From PALSA-350 sp963834445 (GTDB lineage Bacteria; Acidobacteriota; Terriglobia; Terriglobales; Acidobacteriaceae): 64,000 nucleotides of DNA. Shown here piece after piece: positions 34,795 to 44,216 of this stretch; within the stretch, counting starts at the first letter, position 1; each line of letters begins with the position of its first letter. Made by a program: the position numbers and the translations under genes. The notes below the pieces were generated by a model. The model had not been told where the DNA came from. It saw nothing but the letters and a program-made list of their open reading frames with translations, and made no database searches. The DNA lies in contig CAWIBU010000009.1 of NCBI GenBank assembly GCA_963834445.1, positions 620,001 to 684,000 of the forward strand, written 5' to 3'.

Positions 34795-36111
34795 TCACGC
34801 TGTCGCCTGCCGTTGGCTATCGGGCTTCGATCCGCTTAGAGCGTAAAACAAGATGTACAGATAGCAGACAAGGGGAAGCACAAAGGCATGGTGAAGCCCC
34901 ACATGGTCAGCAATGAATCCCTGGATCACCGGGAGAATCGCCCCGCCCACGATGGCCATATTCAAAATGCCGGATCCGCTACCACTCAAAGGACCGAGCT
35001 CTGCCTCTCCCAAACTAAAAATCGTAGGGAACATGATCGAGTTGAAGAATCCGACGGCAAGCATGGTCCACATTGCCATGTGACCGCTCGAGAGCATTGA
35101 GGTGGTAACCAATGCGGCGGCAACAATCGCACTCAGAGCAAGCAGATAGCCGGGCCTGAAACGCTGTAGAAGTCCTGCGCCAATAAACCGCCCGACCATG
35201 GCGCCGCCCCAGTAGAACGAGACAAAACCTGCGCCAGTCCTGGCCGAGAGACCCGCAATCTCGGGCAAGCCAAAGTAATTCACCAGAAAGCTGCCGATGG
35301 AGACCTCTGCACCCACGTAGGCGAAAATCCCAATTGCGCCGTAGACCAGACTGCGGTGTCTCCAGATCGAATCATTCACCTTGTTTTCGCGGAGAGATGT
35401 GCTGCTTTCGATTTTTGGCAGCTTCGAGGTGCCGATCAACGCCGCCAGCAACAGCAGTGCAACGCCAATCACGGTATAGGGCATCTTCACCGAGGCCGCC
35501 TGTTGTGCGCGGCACACATGCAACGCCTCGGGGGTGAGATTGCGTAGCTGTTCGATTGCCAGGGGTGCTGCACTCAGGATAAGAAATCCCCCAAGCTTCG
35601 GAGCGATGGTCGTTCCCAGCGAGTTGAAAGCTTGGGTCAGATCCAGCCGGCTCGATGCTGTTTCTGGCTTACCCAGCAAAACCACATAGGGGTTCGCCGA
35701 CACCTGCAGCCCAGTTATACCCGCGGCGAGGACAAGAAGTGCTGTTAGAAAAAGAGGGTACGAAACAACAGACGCAGCAGGAATGAACAGAAATGCGCCT
35801 GCCGCCATGGTCAGCAGGCCGAGCACCATCGTCGTTTGGTAGCCGATCGTATTCACGATCTTCGACCAGGGCACCGAAAATAAAAAGTAGGCGGAAAAGA
35901 ACGCAAACTGGATCAACATAGCCAGCGCATAACTGAGATCAAAGATTGACTTCAGGTGTGGCACCAATATGTCATTCAAGCAGGTCAGAAACCCCCACAT
36001 GAAGAACAAACTCGTGACAATGGCCAGAGGCCGTGAGTAATTCGCTATGGCCGGAGCACCTGAGGTGCCCCGGACGTCGTCAGATCCGGTTATAACCTGC
36101 TGAGTTCCCAT
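34795..36111 (-). CDS. Sugar:H+ symporter, FucP/GluP-type MFS permease
   Basis: 438 residues, about 12 transmembrane segments. The first helix FFMWGFLTCLNDILVPHLKS is the hallmark of the L-fucose/glucose-galactose permease subfamily, and YVVLLGKPETASSRLDLTQAFNSLGT is the conserved loop after helix 4. It imports a hexose or deoxyhexose with protons; the exact sugar is not deducible. It lies between a carbohydrate porin and transketolase, 88 nt after the porin, so the three genes probably bring sugar across both membranes and into central metabolism. Confidence 0.9.
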   Translation of the reverse strand: MGTQQVITGSDDVRGTSGAPAIANYSRPLAIVTSLFFMWGFLTCLNDILVPHLKSIFDLSYALAMLIQFAFFSAYFLFSVPWSKIVNTIGYQTTMVLGLLTMAAGAFLFIPAASVVSYPLFLTALLVLAAGITGLQVSANPYVVLLGKPETASSRLDLTQAFNSLGTTIAPKLGGFLILSAAPLAIEQLRNLTPEALHVCRAQQAASVKMPYTVIGVALLLLAALIGTSKLPKIESSTSLRENKVNDSIWRHRSLVYGAIGIFAYVGAEVSIGSFLVNYFGLPEIAGLSARTGAGFVSFYWGGAMVGRFIGAGLLQRFRPGYLLALSAIVAAALVTTSMLSSGHMAMWTMLAVGFFNSIMFPTIFSLGEAELGPLSGSGSGILNMAIVGGAILPVIQGFIADHVGLHHAFVLPLVCYLYILFYALSGSKPDSQRQATA

Positions 36112-36199
36112 AGTTCTTCACCTAAATTTCCGCGGGTGGCTTGCGGGGTTACTTCCCTCTTCCCAACGAACACGACTTTGGATCAAGGGATCTCAGCCC

Positions 36200-37609
36200 T
36201 TAGAAGATGATTCGCATTCTCGCGCTGAGAAGGGTCGTTGTGTAAGCTCTGGTTGCGTAGGTGGGATGAATGGAAACCTCTACATCCGGCCCAACCTCGA
36301 CACTTTGCGTCAGACGAAGGCGATAAAACGACTCAAATATGCTCTCGTGGTGCTTGGCGGGGGCGTTCGGTTCACTGTAATTCAACGCGGCGCCGAACAT
36401 ATCTCCCCGGCGTCCGAATGGATGAACCTGGGCCAGCCCGAGTCCGTATTCATCCTTAATGGCCGTTCCTGTCCTGGTCGCGAAGCGAATCTTCCAAATG
36501 GCGTCCAGCCATCCATCCAATTCATGGTCGAACTCAAAGCCGCCCCCATATCCACTTCCGCGGTCATTGGTATCGTCTCGCCACATGCCGGCGCGATAAA
36601 GCTTATACTTTTCACCCGGTGAACCTGAGGACCAGCCTACTTCAACGCCTTCCGCGTATTTCCGATCGACCAGTGTTTCGATATTTCTCTGCTGTGCGCC
36701 CTCCGTATCTACGGCGATCGCGTGGACGAAAAGATGCCTGGTGGCCTGGAATTCAACCGCGCCGCCACCGGCGTAAGTCCCATCCGAGGCAACGGCAAGA
36801 TTTCCGTCGTTTGTCCCATTCAAAAACTGTGTGCGCTCGTCGTTGTTGAACATGCTGAGGGTCACGTATTCGTTGGGGTGTATCTTGCCCACATAAAAAG
36901 AAAGCCGTTTCCTGAGAAAATCCTGCCGCCAATAGAGGATGTTCAACGTGATTGGCTCCTGCGGGCCTCCACCCTGGAGGCAGTTGAGATAGAGCCCTGA
37001 GCCGAGTTGATCGCTCAGGTTAAACTGCTGACTCATGCCAATGTTGGTTCCGGAACGAACAAGCAGGCTAATGGACCCCGCAGTGCTTTCACGATCGAAC
37101 ACAGTCCACGCCCCGGTAAAATCGAGACGTCCGCTCGGTTGATCGTGCCGGACCCCGTCCGGCGTTATGGTTGCGTACTGGTTGAGGAAGGTATAAGTCG
37201 CACCAAACTTCAACCGTAGAGAGTGAATACTGTGATCTACGAGCATGTTGATCGGCCGAAAAATTGGCGCTACAGGATCCGGCTGTATCAAGGGATCACC
37301 GGGTATCTTCGACAATGCGATTGCGTCCGCATCGAGTTCCTGTTTGAGTTCGTCCGGGTGGTTATCCTCGTCAGTCGGCAGCGCGCTCTGGGCTGGTGGG
37401 CCCGTTTGATCGTGCATAGCTCCTACCGTGCTGCCTTGACCGAAGGCCAACAGGCTGGATGCAAGAAGAAGCAAGAGCAATTCGATTCTTGCGTGCCTCC
37501 TCTCACGACTCTCAACACCCAAATCCGCAGAGCTATTGCCGTCGTCGACGATGCCAACCCCGCCAGTAGCGCTTGTAATGAGAGCTTTGCCCTTTGAGTA
37601 CGGAGTCAT
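36200..37609 (-). CDS. Carbohydrate-selective porin, OprB family
   Basis: 469 residues; GGGAGA is 6 nt before the ATG at 37609. A hydrophobic signal lies unusually far in (ELLLLLLASSLLAFGQG, about 43-59), so a later start cannot be excluded. The remainder is barrel-like, with conserved OprB blocks (LKFGATYTFLNQYATITPDG, RKRLSFYVGKIHPNEYVTLS, YNERTQFLNG-like NNDERTQFLNGTNDGNLA, AGGGAVEF, ESFYRLRLTQSVEVGPDVEV) and a C-terminal Phe. It allows sugars through the outer membrane. Upstream lies palindromic site E, and the FucP-type permease and transketolase follow. Confidence 0.87.
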   Translation of the reverse strand: MTPYSKGKALITSATGGVGIVDDGNSSADLGVESRERRHARIELLLLLLASSLLAFGQGSTVGAMHDQTGPPAQSALPTDEDNHPDELKQELDADAIALSKIPGDPLIQPDPVAPIFRPINMLVDHSIHSLRLKFGATYTFLNQYATITPDGVRHDQPSGRLDFTGAWTVFDRESTAGSISLLVRSGTNIGMSQQFNLSDQLGSGLYLNCLQGGGPQEPITLNILYWRQDFLRKRLSFYVGKIHPNEYVTLSMFNNDERTQFLNGTNDGNLAVASDGTYAGGGAVEFQATRHLFVHAIAVDTEGAQQRNIETLVDRKYAEGVEVGWSSGSPGEKYKLYRAGMWRDDTNDRGSGYGGGFEFDHELDGWLDAIWKIRFATRTGTAIKDEYGLGLAQVHPFGRRGDMFGAALNYSEPNAPAKHHESIFESFYRLRLTQSVEVGPDVEVSIHPTYATRAYTTTLLSARMRIIF

Positions 37610-37724
37610 GTGTATCTCCCGATTTCTTGATCAGCGCAACGATCTGAATGCCAGCCCGATATCGAATTGTCCGTGGAGGAGCGCCACGCGAGCCTCGCGC
37701 TTCTCGGACACGTACTTATAGATG

Positions 37725-37788
37725 TCATTGCGGTGGCAACGGCTTCGTAGGCAAGATGAGACGAAGGTATTGATCGATACCTTCGTAC
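37725..37788 (-). promoter_or_regulatory. Palindromic operator upstream of the OprB/FucP/transketolase group (site E)
   Basis: Perfect 10-nt arms ACGAAGGTAT / ATACCTTCGT (37761-37786) with a 6-nt spacer. On the minus strand the proximal half continues as CGTCTCAT and, one base further than usual (21 nt), by GCAATGACA. The palindrome is among the best in the window but the -10 is the weakest of the called sites. Confidence 0.6.
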
Positions 37789-37850
37789 TGACGTGATCGG
37801 CTACAGTCAGGACAAAGACGGGATGACGGATCGCAGCGTGCGATGGAAGC

Positions 37851-38498
37851 TTACCTGGCCGGCGGCAGACCCGACCCAGGCGGGCGCGTCAGGCGGAGAC
37901 GTGTAGCGATCCCTACTAATTCTGCGAGAGATTCAGCCTTCATTTTTCGCATCACGTTTCCGCGATGTGCTTTAACCGTGATCTCGCTGATTCCCAGTTC
38001 GCTGCCAACCTGCTTATTCGGCAAGCCGGCAACCACCAGCGTCATCACCTCGCGTTCGCGAGCCGTTAGGCAAGAATACCTGGCCTTCAAAGCCCGGATT
38101 TCGGTATAGCGGTCATGTAATGCCTTGCTGCGTCCCAGGGCGCTGCGAATGGCATTCAGCAGAAGCTCGTCACAGAACGGCTTGGTCATGAACTCGACCG
38201 CCCCCGCCTTCATCGCCTGCACGGTCATGGGAATATCTCCGTGGCCTGTGATAAAGATGATGGGCATCTCATGCCGTTCCATCGCGATACGTTTCTGCAG
38301 ATCGAGACCATTAAGCCCGGGGAGAGAAATGTCTAGAATCAGACAGCTTGGGACAGTCACGGGTGGGCGGCTGAGAAATTCCTGTGCGGAAACAAACGTT
38401 TCCACATTCATCCCCTCGTGGCGAAGCAACAGCTCCAGCGATTCGCGAACAGAGATGTCGTCATCGACAACCAGAACGACTGACGGGCTCTCTGACAT
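37851..38498 (-). CDS. FixJ-family response regulator
   Basis: 215 residues; the ATG at 38498 has AGGTGAAGG upstream. The receiver is complete: VVLVVDDDISVRESL, phospho-Asp in CLILDISLPGLNGLDLQ, FITGHGDIPM, FMTKPF. The helix-turn-helix reads LTAREREVMTLVVAGLPNKQ and VGSELGISEITVKAHRGNVM, almost identical in the recognition helix to the regulator at 30562. It follows the lone receiver gene at 38562 by 63 nt on the same strand, so both may be cotranscribed. Its position next to site E makes it a candidate activator of the shared promoters. Confidence 0.9.
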   Translation of the reverse strand: MSESPSVVLVVDDDISVRESLELLLRHEGMNVETFVSAQEFLSRPPVTVPSCLILDISLPGLNGLDLQKRIAMERHEMPIIFITGHGDIPMTVQAMKAGAVEFMTKPFCDELLLNAIRSALGRSKALHDRYTEIRALKARYSCLTAREREVMTLVVAGLPNKQVGSELGISEITVKAHRGNVMRKMKAESLAELVGIATRLRLTRPPGSGLPPAR

Positions 38499-38561
38499 AG
38501 GCAACGCCTTCACCTCAAAACCGCGCGCACTCGCACGAGGACCTGATTCCAGTGACGGCGA

Positions 38562-38936
38562 TCATTTGGCCTGAAGCGCGGAATTCAGCGCCTCGAGCAT
38601 CGCAGAATCACTGAAGGGCTTGGTCAAACACGCGATCGCACCTTGTTCGATAAGCTGCGATCGCAACGTTTCGTCTCGAAGTCCGGTGATAAAAATAATA
38701 GGGACGGTGATCTTGCGACGGTTCAACTCCCTTTGCAGTTCGGGTCCGCGCATTCCCGGCATAGCGACGTCGAGGATCAAACACTTGCTTCGCGAGATAC
38801 CATCCTGCGCAAGAAACTCCTCGGCAGAAGAGAATGTCTGAGACGCCAATCCGAACATCTCCAGCAGGTCCGGGAGCGATTCGCGGACCGATTCATCATC
38901 GTCCACGATCGATACAAGTAATTGTGGGTTCATCAT
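38562..38936 (-). CDS. Stand-alone receiver-domain protein (CheY-like)
   Basis: About 124 residues from the ATG pair at 38936/38933; the frame is open to 39071 but the upstream part is not receiver-like. Receiver residues are complete: LVSIVDDDESVRESLP, phospho-Asp in CLILDVAMPGMRGPELQ, FITGLRDETL, CLTKPFSDS. There is no output domain. It probably acts in a phosphorelay or as a phosphate sink between kinases and FixJ regulators, like the second lone receiver at 52340. Confidence 0.88.
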   Translation of the reverse strand: MMNPQLLVSIVDDDESVRESLPDLLEMFGLASQTFSSAEEFLAQDGISRSKCLILDVAMPGMRGPELQRELNRRKITVPIIFITGLRDETLRSQLIEQGAIACLTKPFSDSAMLEALNSALQAK

Positions 38937-39152
38937 CGAGATCTCAGTCCGCCTCAAAAAACAGCTTCGCCTGACTTTGCGGTGCGTCTGCTCGCTCCAA
39001 CGCTGCTCAATGAAGTCAATATGCACCTTCGTGAGGTGCCCCCTACGCCACTCAGGATTGCAGATCAACATTGCGGCCGACTTTGACGCTGATGGCGCCC
39101 CCTCTTGGAGTGCTCCAAAACATCATCATCTTCTCCGTTCCCGGCGGGGTCT

Positions 39153-39172
39153 ATTGTACTTAGGTATCGGGT
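39153..39172 (-). promoter_or_regulatory. Possible half-operator upstream of the lone receiver gene (site J)
   Basis: On the minus strand CGATACCTAAGTACAAT resembles the conserved proximal half GATACCTTCGTCCAAT. The distal arm is missing and the -10 position shows only a weak match (GATGATG). It would give a leader of about 180 nt before 38936. Confidence 0.3.
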
Positions 39173-39194
39173 TCTGTTCGATAGCAAACGCCCC

Positions 39195-39818
39195 TCAACC
39201 CCGCTCGAACTGTTGCAGGCACTCAACGAACATCGCGGCCGTGCGGGACTCGCCCATCTCGGTATTGAACATTGCGTGGTACAGGTGAGGCTCCGGCCAC
39301 TTCAGCCCGAGATAATCGCGAACGAACGCAGCCCGCGCTTTATCCGTCGTGTCGATCTGTTCGATTGCCTTAGCCTCCGTTGCGCCCCTTGCGATCAGCC
39401 TGCAAATCTTATAGTCGCGGGAAGCATAGAGAAACACACGCAAGACATCCTTGCGATTGCGCAGGAAAAACTGCGAACCTCGGCCGACAATCACCGACGG
39501 ACCACTGGAGAATGCAGTTGTTACCGCTGTCTCCGAAACGGCGGCGATCCGCCGCGCATCGAGCAAGTGCAGCCGGCTGGCGGGCGGCAGGCCTCCCTCG
39601 AAGGCGCCCCGAAGAAAGTCCTTGAAAACCGTGTACACGGCAGGATCGCTTCGCCATTCTCTTTGCTCGACCGCCTGCACCGTACTCTCGGTCAGTCGCG
39701 CGATTTCCTGTGTCAACCGTTCGTCCCAAAGGCTCCACCCCAGACGGCTGGCGACCAGGTTGGCAATCTCGGATGCGCCGCAGCCGAACTCGCGCTCAAT
39801 TGTTATAGCGTTCATCAT
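39195..39818 (-). CDS. Cytidylate kinase-like (AAK-type) protein
   Basis: About 207 residues. The ATG at 39818 follows GAGGAT and lies 11 nt after the EmrB stop. The N-terminal MNAITIEREFGCGASEIANL resembles the P-loop region of cytidylate-kinase-like proteins, and the middle (GPSVIVGRGSQFFLRNRKDV, LRVFLYASRDYKICRLIARG) is typical of the family. It lacks a strict GxxGxGK P-loop, as do many of these relatives, so true nucleotide kinase activity is uncertain. It is the last gene of the TolC-EmrA-EmrB operon, an unusual partner for an efflux pump. Confidence 0.75.
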   Translation of the reverse strand: MMNAITIEREFGCGASEIANLVASRLGWSLWDERLTQEIARLTESTVQAVEQREWRSDPAVYTVFKDFLRGAFEGGLPPASRLHLLDARRIAAVSETAVTTAFSSGPSVIVGRGSQFFLRNRKDVLRVFLYASRDYKICRLIARGATEAKAIEQIDTTDKARAAFVRDYLGLKWPEPHLYHAMFNTEMGESRTAAMFVECLQQFERG

Positions 39819-39829
39819 TGCGTTTATCC

Positions 39830-41431
39830 TCAACCCACCGCGACATCTCCCCCCGCTCCTGGATCATTTTTCTTTAAGAAAAACGCAAGCACAAACATGA
39901 TGGAGCAGAGCGCGCCTAAGACCCAGAAAATGTCCATATAAGACAGTGCGCCGCCTTGTTGATGCACCAATTCGTAGAATCTCGCAACCGCCTGGTCGTG
40001 AGCGTCTGCGGCCCGTAGCCCGGAGTGCGCGATTTTTGAGCTCAGCGCACCAAGTGCGGAACGATAAGCAGGGGAATCGGGAGTGATGTGGCTAATGAGG
40101 ATCTGCTGGTGATATTGCGCCCGCCGGGCAATCATGGTGGTCACGACGGAAGTCCCGATACTGCCGCCGATGTTGCGCATGAAATTGATCATGCCGGAGA
40201 CGCTGTTGCCTTTTTCTGGAGGAACGCCGATGTAACCCGCCGCCGTGATGGGAACAAATAGAAATCCGATTCCTACCACCTGGGCGACGCGCAGCCACAT
40301 TGCAAAGCGAAAGCTGATGAACAAGTCAATTTGGTGCGCGCAATAGAATAATCCAATGGCGAGGCACAGCCATCCCGTCGCGATCAGCCATCTGGCTTGA
40401 ATCTTTGATGTAAGGCGCCCCACGATGGGCATCATCACCAGCAAGACAACTCCGCCGCCAGACAGAACGAGACCTGCAAGCTCTGCTGTGTAACCCATGA
40501 GTGTTTGCAGAAATTCTGGAATCAAAACCAGGGTGCTGAAGAGCATGAAGCCCATCATGAACATCATGAGGTTCGATGCCGCGAAGTTGAAGCTCCTGAA
40601 CATGCGGACGTCGATGATCGGCTCCTTGCGAAACCATTCCCAAATGACCAGGGAGATAAGGCAAACGGTTGCGGTGATCGCCAGCGTGGTGATGAACTGT
40701 GAGCCGAACCAATCGTCTTCCTGCCCCTTATCCAGAACAATCTGCAGCGAACCCACCCCCAGCGTCAACATCGATATTCCGATGTAATCCACCCGGATGC
40801 CCCCGCGCTTTATATGACGGAGGAACGGCGGGTCTTCGACGAGGGTATAAGTCAGATATAGGGCGAGCAGGACTACGGGCAGCGTGATAAAAAATATCCA
40901 GCGCCAGGAATAGTTGTCAGTGATCCAGCCGCCCAGCATCGGCCCGACGGTGGGGGCCAGAACTGCCGTAATGCCGTAGACAGCAAACGCAGAGCCGCGC
41001 TGCTCCGGAGGAAACGTATCGTTGAGAATGGCTTGTGCCATTGGTTGCAGTCCGCCGCCGCCGATGCCTTGCACAGCTCGAAAGAGCAGCAACATCGGCA
41101 GGTTGGGCGCTAAGCCGCAAAGCAGGGAACTCACCGTGAAAATGGCGAGCGACATCATGAAATACCGCTTGCGCCCGATCATCTCCGCGAGCCATCCGCT
41201 AATGGGGAGCACGATCGCGTTCGCAGCAAGGTACGAGGTGAGTACCCAGGTGCTGTCGTCGTAGCTGGCTCCCAGGCCTCCAGCGATGTAAGGCAGGGCA
41301 ACGTTGGCAACACTGGTGTCCAGGACTTCGATAAACGCTGCCATCGACACCGTGGCGGCAATCGCCCAGGGATTTACCTTAGGGCGCCAGGCGGCCTGCT
41401 CCGACGGAAGAGTCAGGGTTGCAGTGCTCAT
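39830..41431 (-). CDS. emrB: DHA2-family drug:H+ antiporter, EmrB-like
   Basis: 533 residues with 14 predicted membrane segments. The signature of the family is seen in FIEVLDTSVANVALPYIAGG (helix 1), LTSYLAANAIVLPISGWLAE and GRKRYFMMSLAIFTVSSLLC, then AVYGITAVLAPTVGPMLGGW (motif C of antiporters). It exports hydrophobic compounds through a tripartite system with the EmrA adaptor and the TolC-like channel encoded just upstream. Start and upstream stop overlap as ATGA (41428-41431). The substrate is unknown. Confidence 0.93.
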   Translation of the reverse strand: MSTATLTLPSEQAAWRPKVNPWAIAATVSMAAFIEVLDTSVANVALPYIAGGLGASYDDSTWVLTSYLAANAIVLPISGWLAEMIGRKRYFMMSLAIFTVSSLLCGLAPNLPMLLLFRAVQGIGGGGLQPMAQAILNDTFPPEQRGSAFAVYGITAVLAPTVGPMLGGWITDNYSWRWIFFITLPVVLLALYLTYTLVEDPPFLRHIKRGGIRVDYIGISMLTLGVGSLQIVLDKGQEDDWFGSQFITTLAITATVCLISLVIWEWFRKEPIIDVRMFRSFNFAASNLMMFMMGFMLFSTLVLIPEFLQTLMGYTAELAGLVLSGGGVVLLVMMPIVGRLTSKIQARWLIATGWLCLAIGLFYCAHQIDLFISFRFAMWLRVAQVVGIGFLFVPITAAGYIGVPPEKGNSVSGMINFMRNIGGSIGTSVVTTMIARRAQYHQQILISHITPDSPAYRSALGALSSKIAHSGLRAADAHDQAVARFYELVHQQGGALSYMDIFWVLGALCSIMFVLAFFLKKNDPGAGGDVAVG

Positions 41432-42681
41432 CGTAAGTACACCTTCGCGTCGATATTCATACCGGGTCGCAGCGCATGGTCCTGATTTTCGCCCGGCTCC
41501 AGAACAATCTTGACCGGTACCCGCTGAACGATTTTCACGTAGTTGCCGGTTGCGTTTTCCGGCGGCAACAAACTGAAGATGGGCCCCGTTGCTCCCGCAA
41601 TGCTATCGACATGACCGCGGTAGGTGCGGCCGTTCGAGTCGAGCTTGACCGTTGCTTTCTGGCCTACGCGCATGTGCTTGAGCTGGGTCTCTTTGAAATT
41701 CGCAGTGATCCAGACCTGATCCAGAGGCACCACGGTGAGCATCTGCTCCCCAGGCTCGACGTTCAATCCCACGACAACCTTTTTCGTGACCTCCCCGGAT
41801 ACCGGTGCGAATATTCTGGTGTATCCAAGATTCAACTGCGCTTGTTCGACAGCGGCCAACTTTTGGTGCACATCCGCCATCGCCGAAAGCGCTTTGGCGC
41901 GCGTCGATGCCACCCGTTGCGGGCCGGCCTGGGCATCTTCGTAGTGTGCCTCCGCCTCAGTGAGGCGGCTGTGCGCTTCTACAACGGCTTGTTGTGCTGC
42001 AGCTTCGTCTGCTTCTGCCGCCGCTACGGCGGCGCCATCGGTCGCAGCGGCGGCATAAGCGTGGTCGTAGACTTGTTTCGGGACTTCCTCTTTGGTGAGC
42101 AGCAAGCGATAGCGGGTTACGTCGTCCTGACTCTTTACATTTTCCGCTTCCGCTTCCAGAACGCGGGCGTGGGCGGCCGTGGCTTGCTTTTCCGCTGCCT
42201 CGATCGCTGCTTCAGCATTCTTGATATCCGAGGACGTGAATTTCAATTGACTTGAGGTATCCGCGGAGGATACAGGCACATCGATATTCGAGCTCTTCGC
42301 CGTCGCTTCCGCAGTGTCGAGTGTTGCCTGGGCCCTTGCTAATGCGACTTCATAATCTTTTGGATCGATTTCTACAAGCGTGGAACCCACTTCGACCCAT
42401 TGATTGTCCTCGACGTTGACCTTCTGAATATATCCGGAGATGCGCGCGCTGACCGGGTAAAGATGGACGTCGACCTGCGCGTCGTCGGTGGATTCGAAGC
42501 CGGAAAGATAGTGCCAGAGAAAGGCGCCTGCAACGGCCAGAACAACGAACAAGGCAAGCAGTATCCAAAGTTTGTAGGAGCGCCTGCTCGGATAGGTTGG
42601 AAAGGACGCTTCACCGGCCGCGGCGTTCTCCGCCGGCATGCTGGGTGGATGCGTTACTTGATTTTGCTCGGCCACACTCAT
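41428..42681 (-). CDS. emrA: HlyD-family periplasmic adaptor, EmrA-like
   Basis: 417 residues. One N-terminal membrane anchor (YKLWILLALFVVLAVAGAFLW, about 35-55) is followed by the biotinyl-lipoyl-like domain (STDDAQVDVHLYPVSARISG), a long Ala/Glu-rich coiled coil (about 125-265) and the beta-barrel part (FAPVSGEVTKKVVVGLNVEP, VWITANFKETQLKHMRVGQ). It links the inner-membrane antiporter to the outer-membrane channel. It overlaps both neighbours by 4 nt (ATGA), which points to tight translational coupling and fixed stoichiometry. Confidence 0.93.
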   Translation of the reverse strand: MSVAEQNQVTHPPSMPAENAAAGEASFPTYPSRRSYKLWILLALFVVLAVAGAFLWHYLSGFESTDDAQVDVHLYPVSARISGYIQKVNVEDNQWVEVGSTLVEIDPKDYEVALARAQATLDTAEATAKSSNIDVPVSSADTSSQLKFTSSDIKNAEAAIEAAEKQATAAHARVLEAEAENVKSQDDVTRYRLLLTKEEVPKQVYDHAYAAAATDGAAVAAAEADEAAAQQAVVEAHSRLTEAEAHYEDAQAGPQRVASTRAKALSAMADVHQKLAAVEQAQLNLGYTRIFAPVSGEVTKKVVVGLNVEPGEQMLTVVPLDQVWITANFKETQLKHMRVGQKATVKLDSNGRTYRGHVDSIAGATGPIFSLLPPENATGNYVKIVQRVPVKIVLEPGENQDHALRPGMNIDAKVYLR

Positions 42682-44171
42682 TTTCCCTCCATGTATTCAG
42701 CAAAGCCAGATTCTGCGACGCCGATTGCTCTTGCCAGTGATATTTTTGCCAGGTTGTGGCCGTAAAGACTGGCAATGTAGCTGTCAGTTGCGATTGCCAG
42801 CGCGTCCTGTGCCTGCACCACTTCAATGTTGTCCGTGACGCCCGAAGCGAATCGATCGCGAGATTGCTCCAGGTTCTGCGTGGCGAGCGCTACCGCGCTT
42901 TTCTCGACAGCAACTTCTTGCGCAGCAGCTTCCAGATCGAGGTAAGCGTCGCGCACCTCCTGATCGATCCGGGCGCTCAGGTCATTCAGGCGTTGTCTTT
43001 CCCCCGCCAGCGAAGCGTCGGCCCGCAAGACATCGCCATGTACTCTCCCGCCCTGAAAAATGGGGATGCGAAGCGTCGCAGCCGCATCCACGGTGCCATG
43101 CGACGACCCGGGGTTCACTCCGGAGAGACCATAATCTGTCTCCACGCCTAACGATGGATACCGTTCGGCGGAAGCAGCTCTTCTGGCGAGCTCAGCGGAC
43201 CGGACCTGATTCATCTGGCTCTGAAAGTCGGCGCGGGATCTAAAGGCGCTTTGGATCGCCTCATCGAGGCTCGATGGCGTTAGCTCCCTGTAAGGAACCT
43301 GGGTGGTGATCTCGAACGTTTGCCCCAGAGGAAGACCGATCGCGCGCGCCAAAACCAATTTCTGCTTCGCCAGATTATTTCGCGCGACAATCAGTTTCTG
43401 CTCGCGTGATTGCAGTTGCACCTGTGACCGCAGAACGTCGACGGCTGAGGCAAGGCCTGCGGTCTTCTGGTCAGAGGTCTGTTGAAACAGTGCCTTGGCG
43501 GTGTCCCTTTGCGATGCGGCTGATTCGACTTCCGATTGGTCGGCGATGCCCAACAAATAGTTGGCGACAATCACAAGCACGACAATCTCGCGAGCGTCTT
43601 TGGAGGTGAATTTCGCCGACCTCACCTGCGCCGTTGACGATCGCGCCCGCTCGATGGAACTCCAATCGAAGGCGGACTGCGTGAGATAAGCCCGCGAGTC
43701 GAAATAGCCGAATGGACCAATGATTGGGGGCTCTCCATGAATCGTCAGACCAAAGGCGGACTTTACATTCACTTGATGAACTCCGAAACCTGTATCGGTG
43801 ACTACATGGGGAAGCAGGTCGCTTAGCGCTTGCCAGCGTGCCCCCTGCGCGTCGATCACGACATCCGTGGCCAGCACTCCGCCGAGATTTTGCTTGAGCC
43901 CGAGGGCAACGGCGTCTTCCAGGGAAAGCGCCACTGGCGTTGCGCTTAGCCTTCCCACAGGAACTCCTCCGAGGTACGGGTTCTGCGACAGAATTTGATA
44001 GTTGTTCTGTCCGGCCTGGACGGCGGCTCGTGGCGCTCCCGTTATTTCCGCCAGAGCAATCGGGTTATACGGCGCAGGCGTAGCTGGTGGGTTGTACTGT
44101 GCGACGGCCACTGCTTCACCGAGAACGAGATAAATAAGCAAGAGCAGCTGATTTCGGGGGCTCCGTCGCAT
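42678..44171 (-). CDS. TolC-family outer-membrane efflux protein
   Basis: 497 residues with a signal peptide (LLLLIYLVLGEAVAVAQ). Two tandem OEP-type repeats are visible, with long helices (SIERARSSTAQVRSAKFTSK; LNDLSARIDQEVRDAYLDLE) and the conserved GLPLGQTF and LDEAIQSAFRSRADFQSQ stretches. It forms the outer-membrane channel for the EmrAB pump. It is the first gene of the operon, with AAAGGA before the ATG. A gap of 45 nt separates it from the DJ-1 gene on the same strand, so readthrough from that gene is possible. Confidence 0.9.
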   Translation of the reverse strand: MRRSPRNQLLLLIYLVLGEAVAVAQYNPPATPAPYNPIALAEITGAPRAAVQAGQNNYQILSQNPYLGGVPVGRLSATPVALSLEDAVALGLKQNLGGVLATDVVIDAQGARWQALSDLLPHVVTDTGFGVHQVNVKSAFGLTIHGEPPIIGPFGYFDSRAYLTQSAFDWSSIERARSSTAQVRSAKFTSKDAREIVVLVIVANYLLGIADQSEVESAASQRDTAKALFQQTSDQKTAGLASAVDVLRSQVQLQSREQKLIVARNNLAKQKLVLARAIGLPLGQTFEITTQVPYRELTPSSLDEAIQSAFRSRADFQSQMNQVRSAELARRAASAERYPSLGVETDYGLSGVNPGSSHGTVDAAATLRIPIFQGGRVHGDVLRADASLAGERQRLNDLSARIDQEVRDAYLDLEAAAQEVAVEKSAVALATQNLEQSRDRFASGVTDNIEVVQAQDALAIATDSYIASLYGHNLAKISLARAIGVAESGFAEYMEGK

Positions 44172-44216
44172 ATCGTGTCCTTTGCCAGAGAAGGCTCGCC
44201 CATGGGCCGGAGGCAG

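Noticed and set aside
41476..42255. 259-codon plus-strand frame inside emrA
   Set aside because: Antisense shadow of the coiled-coil coding region; low-complexity translation.
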